From: Staphylococcus piscifermentans
GTDB taxonomy: Bacteria; Bacillota; Bacilli; Staphylococcales; Staphylococcaceae
Direction: 5' to 3'
Length of the DNA stretch: 64,000 nucleotides
Assembly: GCF_900186985.1 (NCBI RefSeq)
Contig: NZ_LT906447.1
Location: 1,674,001-1,738,000 of the forward strand
The notes beneath the pieces are model-generated. The model made no database searches, was not told the origin of the DNA, and saw nothing but the letters and a program-made list of their open reading frames with translations. Made by a program: the position numbers and the translations under genes. Shown in pieces: positions 57,575 through 64,000 of this stretch (positions within the stretch are counted from its first letter, which is position 1; every line of letters begins with the position of its first letter).

Positions 57575-60500
57575 TTACATATCAAAAATTGATAGTTGTG
57601 CTTTATCAGGAAGGCCTGGCAATGAACCTAATTCATCAAGGTATTCGATAACCTTTTGTGATAAACCGGCTTTTTTATTCAAATCTTCTTTAGATAAGAA
57701 CGGACCTTCTTCACGTGCTTCTACAATACGTTTTGCTACGTTTTCACCTAATCCAGGAACCGCAACAAACGGTGGAATTAGAGTATCTCCTTCAATAATA
57801 AATTCAAAGGCTTGGCTTTTTTCTAAACTGATCGGCTGCATGCGGAAACCGCGATGTGCCATTTCATTCATAATTTCTAAGACTGTTAAGACATCTTTTT
57901 CTTTTTTACCAAGTTCCATATATTTAGAATACATATCTTTAACGACACTCTTAATGCCTTCTTTATCTTTAATCATCGTAATTAAATCAAAGTCTGATGC
58001 ACGGACAGTAAAGTAACTTGCGTAGTAATAAAGCGGATAGTGTACTTTAAAGTATGCAATACGCACAGCCATTAAGACATAGGCAGCCGCATGGGCTTTC
58101 GGGAACATGTACTTGATTTTTTTACAAGAATCCAAGTACCAATCTGGCACATTATTCTCTTTCATAATTTCTTCCCATTCTTCTTGCAGTCCTTTACCTT
58201 TACGCACAGCTTCCATAATCTTGAAGGCTAATGATGGCTCGAGGCCTGCGTACATCAAGTAAACCATAATGTCGTCACGACAACCGATAACACCAGATAA
58301 GTCACATGTACCTGAACGGACTAAGTCTTGGGCGTTGCCTAACCATACATCCGTACCATGAGACAGACCAGAAATTTGTACAAGTTCTGAGAACGTCGTC
58401 GGTTTGGTATCTTCAAGCATTTGTCGTACGAAGCCAGTACCAAATTCCGGTACACCGAATGTGCCTGTTTTACACATAATTTCTTCTTCCGTAACTCCAA
58501 GAGATTCTGGTGTACTAAAGATACGCATTGTTTCTTTATCGTCAACTGGTACAGTTTTCGGATCAATACCTGATAAATCTTGCAACATACGGATCATTGT
58601 CGGATCATCGTGTCCTAGAATATCGAGTTTCAATACATTATCGTGTATGGAGTGGAAGTCAAAGTGTGTCGTCATCCAAGGTGATGATTGGTCATCGGCT
58701 GGATATTGAACGGGTGTAAAATCATAAATATCCATGTAGTCCGGTACTACGATAATACCACCTGGATGCTGCCCAGTCGTACGTTTCACGCCTGTACAAC
58801 CTTTCACTAAACGGTCAACTTCTGCGCCACGTTTATGAATACCTTGGTCGTTGAGATACCCTTTCACATAACCGAATGCTGTCTTCTCTGCTACAGTACC
58901 GATTGTGCCGGCACGGAATACTTTATCCTCACCGAATAATACTTTGGTATAGTTATGTGCTTCAGGTTGATATTCACCACTGAAGTTCAAGTCAATATCA
59001 GGAACTTTATCCCCTTTAAATCCTAAGAAAGTTTCGAAAGGAATATCTTGTCCTTCTTTAATCATTTCAGCACCGCATTCACATTTTTTATCTGGCAAGT
59101 CAAAGCCGGAACCGACTGAACCATCATTAAAGAATTCGCTTTTCTTACATTTTGGACAAATGTAGTGAGGAGGAAGCGGATTGACTTCGGTAATTTCAGT
59201 CATTGTCGCTACGAAACTGGAACCGACTGAACCACGTGAACCTACTAAGTAACCGTCATTCAATGATTTTTTAACCAAACGTTGCGAAATCAAATAGATA
59301 ACCGAGAACCCGTTACCAATGATACTTTCAAGTTCTTTTTCCAAACGATCTACTACGATTTGCGGTAAATCATCGCCATAAAGTTTATGTGCATTCTTAT
59401 AACTTAATTCTCGTATTTCTTCGTTCGCGCCATCCATATGTGGTGTATACAATTTATCTTTAATAGGAACCACGCGTTCAATTTTATCAGCTAATGCTTG
59501 AGTATTGTCTATGACGATTTCACGTGCTTTTTCTTCACCTAAAAAGTGAAAAGCATCTAACATTTCGTCTGTAGTACGGAAATGGGCTTCCGGTAATGTT
59601 GAACGGTTCAGCGGATTACCGGGTTGTGAAGCAATCAAAATCTTACGGGCAATCGCATCATGTTCATTGAGATAATGCACATTGCCTGTGGCTACGATCG
59701 GCACATTAACCGCTTCTCCCGCCTTCAACAATCTTTCATAAATTTCTTCCATCGTTTTATTATCACGAATCAATTCGCGGTCAATCAAATCTTGATACAA
59801 CGCTGGCGGCTGTACTTCGATATAGTCATAGTATTTCGCAATACGTTCTACTTGCGACTGATCTTTCTGCATTACAGCAGTAAAGACTTCACCTTCATCA
59901 CAAGCTGTACCAATTAACAACCCTTCGCGATACTCATCTAACAAAGAACGCGGAATTCGTGGAGTTCGGTAATAATATGTGACTAAAGATTCACTGACAA
60001 TCTTAAATAAATTCTTCAAGCCTTCTTGGTTCTGCACTAAAATTGTTACATGACTTGGGCGCGCCCGTTTATAGGCGTCTTCATTAGATAATGATTGGTT
60101 GATATCTTTATGATTCGTTACACCTAATTCTTCTACCTGTTTCAACATTTTAATAAAAATGTATGCTGTGGCTTCTGTATCGTAAATGGCACGGTGATGT
60201 TGTGTCAGTTCTACGCCGTATTTTTTCGCTAAGAAGTTCAAACCATGCTTACCAAATTCAGTATTGATGGTACGAGATAATTCTAGAGTATCAATAACTC
60301 CGTTCGTATAATTGCCGAGTCCTGCTCGTTCATAACCTGTATCAATAAAGCCCATATCGAATGATGCGTTATGCGCAACGAAAATCGCATCGCCGACCCA
60401 TTCTTTAAACTCCGTCAATACCTCGTCAATTTCCGGTGCATCTACTAACATATCATCAGAAATATGCGTCAAATTCTTAATAGTATCTGATAAACGTTCA

Positions 60501-61888
60501 TGCGGATTACTGAAACGTTCAAATTTATCTATAATTTCACCATCATGTACTTTAACAGCTGCTAACTCGATGATTTTGTCATATTGGTTTGAAAGACCTG
60601 TAGTTTCGACGTCAAATACGACATATGTTGCATCTTTCAATATACGGTCTGTCGGTTTATAGGCAATCGGTACACCGTCATCTACCAACATACCTTCCAT
60701 ACCATACAACATTTTAATGTCATTTTTTTCCGCTGCCGCAAAAGCATCTGGGAAAGCTTGTACCACATTATGATCTGTTACCGCAATAGCTGGATGTCCC
60801 CATTTGGCTGCTTGCGCTACATAATCGCCGATATTATTAATACCGTCCATTTGACTCATTGCTGTGTGCAAGTGCAATTCAACACGTTTATCATCTGCTT
60901 TATCTTGTTTAGGTGCTTTTTTAATTTCTTCAATATCTGACATCATCATGACTAAGTCGCGTACAAACGTATCTTCTTCAATACGTCCTTGTGCTCGTAC
61001 CCATTTACCGACACTTAGTGCTTTAAAATGTTCCAAGTCATCTTTATTTTTACGAGTGAACATTTTAAGTACGAGTGAATCCGTATAGTCTGTGACTTTT
61101 AATTCGACAATGTGACGTCCACTCTTCAACTCTTTAATATTCATATCGAAGATGACACCTTCGATTGCCACTTTGAATTCTTCTTCGATAATCGATTCAA
61201 TTGAACGTACATTGTCCACTTGAATCGGTTTGCCGATTTGACATTTTGCGACTGAGCTTTCGTTATTATCTTGTTGTTTCGCTTTTTCAGCTTTCATCTT
61301 TTCTAATTTTTCAGTAGCTTCTTTAGCGCTTTGTTGATCTTCTTCTTGAATATAAGCTTCAAGTGATGCTAAGTCTGCATCTTGACCATCATTATCTGTT
61401 TCAAAGACGATTTTGTTCACATCGAAACCGCATTGGCGATAGGCTTTCACTAAACTGCCATTACAAGCTTTGTGAAAATAATCGCGTTCGACATCATTAG
61501 AAACCATTACTTTCAAAACGTCCCCTGACATAATCAGACGTTTCTGTTTCAATTGACCTTTGACTTTAGGTGATAAGCCTGTTTGATCGATACAGTGATT
61601 GAAATATTTCATAGCATGTTCATCTTGGTGCAATGTATCTTGAACTTTAAAATGCCAATTCACTGTAGCAATATCTTTGAATTCTTGAGTCAAAGCATGA
61701 GTGAATAATAAATAATCTTCGTGAGATAAGAAATGCGGCAAGGTGATTTGAAAAAGCCATGTGCGTGCTTTTGACGACACATCAATACGTGTTAGCTCAC
61801 TTTGTTCTAATATTTCAGGTTCTAACTGATTCGCAATTTTAATCTGATCGGCTAGAACTTTAAATTTTTCTTGATTTGTCATTGCCAA
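57575..61888 (-). CDS. polC: DNA polymerase III alpha subunit, Gram-positive type PolC
   Basis: PolC is the replicative polymerase with built-in 3'-5' exonuclease. The 1437-residue protein has the N-terminal OB region, PHP domain (ELHLHTAMSQMDG near 330), exonuclease (VVFDVETTGLSNQYDKI near 420, with its conserved acidic residues), the PolC-type polymerase core with zinc-ribbon cysteines (CPKCKKSEFF, CECGAEM), the catalytic PDIDLNFSGEYQ and TGQHPGGIIVVP, and the C-terminal SLPGLPDKAQLSIFDM clamp-binding end. The start is probably TTG (MAMTNQEKF) 8 nt after AAGGTGG, matching the S. aureus N-terminus as I recall it; the ATG two codons later is an alternative. Confidence 0.97.
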   Translation of the reverse strand: MAMTNQEKFKVLADQIKIANQLEPEILEQSELTRIDVSSKARTWLFQITLPHFLSHEDYLLFTHALTQEFKDIATVNWHFKVQDTLHQDEHAMKYFNHCIDQTGLSPKVKGQLKQKRLIMSGDVLKVMVSNDVERDYFHKACNGSLVKAYRQCGFDVNKIVFETDNDGQDADLASLEAYIQEEDQQSAKEATEKLEKMKAEKAKQQDNNESSVAKCQIGKPIQVDNVRSIESIIEEEFKVAIEGVIFDMNIKELKSGRHIVELKVTDYTDSLVLKMFTRKNKDDLEHFKALSVGKWVRAQGRIEEDTFVRDLVMMMSDIEEIKKAPKQDKADDKRVELHLHTAMSQMDGINNIGDYVAQAAKWGHPAIAVTDHNVVQAFPDAFAAAEKNDIKMLYGMEGMLVDDGVPIAYKPTDRILKDATYVVFDVETTGLSNQYDKIIELAAVKVHDGEIIDKFERFSNPHERLSDTIKNLTHISDDMLVDAPEIDEVLTEFKEWVGDAIFVAHNASFDMGFIDTGYERAGLGNYTNGVIDTLELSRTINTEFGKHGLNFLAKKYGVELTQHHRAIYDTEATAYIFIKMLKQVEELGVTNHKDINQSLSNEDAYKRARPSHVTILVQNQEGLKNLFKIVSESLVTYYYRTPRIPRSLLDEYREGLLIGTACDEGEVFTAVMQKDQSQVERIAKYYDYIEVQPPALYQDLIDRELIRDNKTMEEIYERLLKAGEAVNVPIVATGNVHYLNEHDAIARKILIASQPGNPLNRSTLPEAHFRTTDEMLDAFHFLGEEKAREIVIDNTQALADKIERVVPIKDKLYTPHMDGANEEIRELSYKNAHKLYGDDLPQIVVDRLEKELESIIGNGFSVIYLISQRLVKKSLNDGYLVGSRGSVGSSFVATMTEITEVNPLPPHYICPKCKKSEFFNDGSVGSGFDLPDKKCECGAEMIKEGQDIPFETFLGFKGDKVPDIDLNFSGEYQPEAHNYTKVLFGEDKVFRAGTIGTVAEKTAFGYVKGYLNDQGIHKRGAEVDRLVKGCTGVKRTTGQHPGGIIVVPDYMDIYDFTPVQYPADDQSSPWMTTHFDFHSIHDNVLKLDILGHDDPTMIRMLQDLSGIDPKTVPVDDKETMRIFSTPESLGVTEEEIMCKTGTFGVPEFGTGFVRQMLEDTKPTTFSELVQISGLSHGTDVWLGNAQDLVRSGTCDLSGVIGCRDDIMVYLMYAGLEPSLAFKIMEAVRKGKGLQEEWEEIMKENNVPDWYLDSCKKIKYMFPKAHAAAYVLMAVRIAYFKVHYPLYYYASYFTVRASDFDLITMIKDKEGIKSVVKDMYSKYMELGKKEKDVLTVLEIMNEMAHRGFRMQPISLEKSQAFEFIIEGDTLIPPFVAVPGLGENVAKRIVEAREEGPFLSKEDLNKKAGLSQKVIEYLDELGSLPGLPDKAQLSIFDM

Positions 61889-62070
61889 GACAATTACCAC
61901 CTTAATGATTGATTAAATAAAATTGTAGAACTGCAGGAATAGAATTACAACTCAATTGTTTAAAGAGGAAGTCAGAGGATTTTTGCAGCACTACTATTAT
62001 GAAAAACAGAACCACACTTTTAAATCAGCGCGGTTACATTACTTACGTTCATTTTTAGAAACTCTTAAAT

Positions 62071-62098
62071 ATTATACCAAATTTTCGTTCGTTCTAAA
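62071..62098 (-). promoter_or_regulatory. Candidate polC promoter
   Basis: TTTAGA (62093-62098) and TATAAT (62071-62076) on the minus strand are 16 nt apart. Confidence 0.5.
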
Positions 62099-62167
62099 AA
62101 CTCTAAATCTGTAATAAATGAGTTGTTAACTCTGCAAACACTTTGGTGGATAGGATTACGGTAAAAA

Positions 62168-62212
62168 TAAAAAAATTTCCGAAACCCTTTTAAAGAGCTC
62201 CGGAAAATGTTT
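62168..62212 (-). terminator. Terminator of proS
   Basis: Minus-strand TTTCCG and CGGAAA pair, with further wobble pairs inside, and are followed by TTTTTTTA. Confidence 0.85.
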
Positions 62213-62214
62213 AC

Positions 62215-63915
62215 TTAAATTTGTGTATATAAATTATCGATATAAGAAGCTAAGTTTGAAACTTCAACTTCTTCACTCTCACCGTTATCGCGACGTTTCA
62301 CTTCCACGATACCTTCATCTGCACGTTTACCGACTACAATACGAATTGGTAAACCGATTAAATCAGCATCATTGAATTTCACGCCTGCACGTTCTTTGCG
62401 GTCGTCATAAAGCACTTCATATAATGATTGCAGTTCGGTATAGATTTTATCGCCTAATTCGCGTTGATCTTCTTTTTTAGGATTAATCGTAATCAAGTGT
62501 AAATCAAATGGTGTTACTGATTTTGGCCAGATAATACCATTTTCATCGTTATTTTGTTCCACAACGGCACTTAAAGTTCTAGAAACACCGATACCGTAGC
62601 AACCCATGATTAATGGTTTTGCTTTACCTTGGTTATCTAAGAATGTGGCATTCATAGCTTCAGAATATTTGGTACCTAATTTGAAGACCTGTCCGACTTC
62701 AATACCTTCTGCGAATTTTGCTTCACCTGATCCATCACTTAAAGGCTCTCCTTCTAAAATGAAACGGAAGTCGCCGAATGCTTCAACATTAAAATCACGT
62801 TCAGGATTCGCATTGATATAGTGATAGCCATCTTCATTTGCTCCAATAACTAAGTTCGGTGATTCTTGTACAAAGTTATCTGCATATACTTTGATGCCTT
62901 TTTCTTGGATAGGACCGATTGAACCTGGTTTGGCACCGATTAAATTAATAATTTCATCTTGTGTTGCAAGTTCAATATTATCTGTACCGAAGTATGCTTT
63001 CAATTTCACATCATTGATTTCATGATGTCCACGTACTAGCACGATAATAAATTCGCCATCGACTTTGAAAATCATTGATTTGGTAATTTGTTCTAATGGA
63101 CGATTTAAATAATCAGCCACTTCTTGAGCAGTGTGTGCATCAGGTGTAGCGACCTTTTCTAGTTCTAATAACTCTTCAGAGCTTTCTTTTGCCTCATAAG
63201 GCACTTCTGCCTTTTCGATATTAGCTGCGTAGTCGCTATTCTCGCTGTAGACGATTGTATCTTCGCCGATTTCGCTTAGGGCCATGAATTCGTGTGTATG
63301 GCTGCCGCCGATTGCTCCTGAGTCTGCAACGACTGGACGTGCGTTGATGCCGGCACGTTTAAAAATACGGCTGTATGCATCGTACATTTGGTTGTATGTT
63401 TCATCTAATGAGTCTTCATCCGCATGGAATGAATAGGCATCTTTCATGATAAATTCGCGGCCACGTAATAAACCGAAACGAGGACGTTTTTCATCTCTGA
63501 ATTTAGATTGAATTTGGAATAGTGTTAATGGTAATTGCTTGTAGGATTTCACTTCATCACGTACAAGTGAAGTTACGACTTCCTCGTGTGTCGGACCTAA
63601 AGCAAATTGGCGTCCGTTTCTGTCTGTCAAGCGCATTAATTCACTTCCGTAAGCATCCCAACGACCTGATTCTTCCCATAATTCAGAAGGTTGTAAAGCA
63701 GGCATTAGTATTTCCACTGCATCGATGCGTTCCATTTCTTCACGTACGATAGCTGTGATGTTATTGATAACGCGTGTCGCTAACGGCAAGTAACTGTAAA
63801 CGCCGCTAGTACTTTGTTTGATTAATCCTGCTTTCAATAATAGTCGATGACTCAAGGCTTCAGCTTCTGCTGGGACTTCTCTCATCGTTGGTATAAATAC
63901 TTTTGATTGTCTCAT
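62215..63915 (-). CDS. proS: Prolyl-tRNA synthetase
   Basis: ProS charges tRNA-Pro. The 566-residue bacterial-type class II enzyme has motif 2 around [21 protein letters not shown] (split as [10 protein letters not shown] and [11 protein letters not shown], near 140), an inserted editing domain (about 235-385) with [14 protein letters not shown], motif 3 in [14 protein letters not shown], and the anticodon-binding domain at the C-terminus. It follows rseP by 21 bases, as in other staphylococci, and shows no T-box. Confidence 0.98.
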   Translation of the reverse strand: MRQSKVFIPTMREVPAEAEALSHRLLLKAGLIKQSTSGVYSYLPLATRVINNITAIVREEMERIDAVEILMPALQPSELWEESGRWDAYGSELMRLTDRNGRQFALGPTHEEVVTSLVRDEVKSYKQLPLTLFQIQSKFRDEKRPRFGLLRGREFIMKDAYSFHADEDSLDETYNQMYDAYSRIFKRAGINARPVVADSGAIGGSHTHEFMALSEIGEDTIVYSENSDYAANIEKAEVPYEAKESSEELLELEKVATPDAHTAQEVADYLNRPLEQITKSMIFKVDGEFIIVLVRGHHEINDVKLKAYFGTDNIELATQDEIINLIGAKPGSIGPIQEKGIKVYADNFVQESPNLVIGANEDGYHYINANPERDFNVEAFGDFRFILEGEPLSDGSGEAKFAEGIEVGQVFKLGTKYSEAMNATFLDNQGKAKPLIMGCYGIGVSRTLSAVVEQNNDENGIIWPKSVTPFDLHLITINPKKEDQRELGDKIYTELQSLYEVLYDDRKERAGVKFNDADLIGLPIRIVVGKRADEGIVEVKRRDNGESEEVEVSNLASYIDNLYTQI

Positions 63916-63936
63916 AAATCTATAATCCTCCGTTTC

Positions 63937-64000
63937 TTATAAGAAATAACGTTGTATGTCATTCCAGGTTACTAATATCATAATTATAATGACGAAAATG
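63937..64000 (-). CDS. rseP: RseP family site-2 protease, C-terminal end only
   Basis: The last 20 codons and stop of a gene running in from the window edge read IFVIIIMILVTWNDIQRYFL. This is the end of the last membrane helix and tail typical of RseP/YaeL intramembrane metalloproteases, and rseP lies directly before proS in staphylococci. Identification rests on this short piece and on synteny. Confidence 0.85.
   Translation of the reverse strand, partial: IFVIIIMILVTWNDIQRYFL

Larger units (their letters stand above)
61889..62214. other. proS-polC intergenic region
   Basis: This gene-free stretch of 326 bp contains the proS terminator at one end and a polC promoter candidate. The leader of polC would be about 180 nt. 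I see no riboswitch or T-box in it. Confidence 0.6.

Noticed and set aside
61889-62214. Small gene or riboswitch before polC
   Set aside because: No open frame with a start signal, no conserved aptamer-like arrangement; only a terminator and a promoter candidate.
63916-63936. T-box or riboswitch before proS
   Set aside because: Only 21 bases separate rseP and proS, too few for any leader RNA.

Overview
This AT-rich window is a chromosomal core segment from a Firmicute, almost certainly a Staphylococcus. The evidence is the proteins themselves: PolC, RNase Y, RNase J2, RicA, a Cys-type glutathione peroxidase, IF-2 and rpsO all read as staphylococcal orthologues. The gene order, as I remember it, also follows the S. 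aureus backbone (glnR side, ynbB, hflX, gpx, hfq, miaA, hydrolase, glpD, glpK, glpF, glpP, mutL, mutS, ricA, miaB, korB, korA, ymdB, rny, recA, cinA, pgsA, ymf genes, ftsK, rnjB, pnp, rpsO, ribF, truB, rbfA, infB, nusA, rimP, polC, proS, rseP). Differences from S. aureus, such as the tandem-repeat array, the yeiH/lysR pair, a toxin-antitoxin relic and extra acidic or Asn/Lys-rich tails, suggest a coagulase-negative species. The S. carnosus/S. simulans/S. condimenti group is a guess. No rRNA, tRNA, insertion sequence, prophage or CRISPR array was found.

Layout. Positions 1-5.5 kb hold ynbB (cut by the edge), hflX, a peroxidase gene in opposite orientation, hfq, miaA and a lipase-like hydrolase, followed by an array of 42-bp hairpin repeats. 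5.5-10.4 kb is the glycerol regulon (glpF, glpK, glpD, glpP). Its glpF and glpD leaders are terminators of the kind opened by GlpP, and a catabolite-repression site sits on the glpF promoter. 10.4-18.7 kb holds mutSL, a secreted glycerophosphodiesterase (which can feed glycerol-3-phosphate to the glp genes), a thiamine-precursor transporter component, ricA and miaB. 18.9-24.6 kb is a five-gene oligopeptide ABC transporter operon with a CodY-like box in its promoter. 24.7-31.9 kb mixes core genes (2-oxoacid:ferredoxin oxidoreductase, ymdB) with accessory ones: a thiamine-binding protein, a fused and apparently inactivated YefM-YoeB toxin-antitoxin protein, and a divergent LysR/YeiH pair.

31.9-46.7 kb carries rny, recA (with a LexA box), cinA, pgsA, a RodZ-like protein, the ymfK-I-H-F-C cluster, ftsK and rnjB. 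46.8-64 kb is the RNA-decay and translation core: pnp, rpsO, ribF, truB, rbfA, infB, ylxQ, rnpM, nusA, rimP, polC, proS and the end of rseP. A VOC-fold gene and about 425 bp of apparently non-coding DNA interrupt the usual infB-rbfA junction.

Most of the window is ordinary core genome. The best candidate for something undescribed is the YefM-YoeB fusion at 25074-25595, which lacks the antitoxin DNA-binding part and key toxin catalytic residues but keeps a good ribosome binding site. The next best is the 42-bp hairpin array at about 4957-5285. Many genes here use GTG or TTG starts, and starts were set by ribosome-binding-site spacing and known family N-termini.
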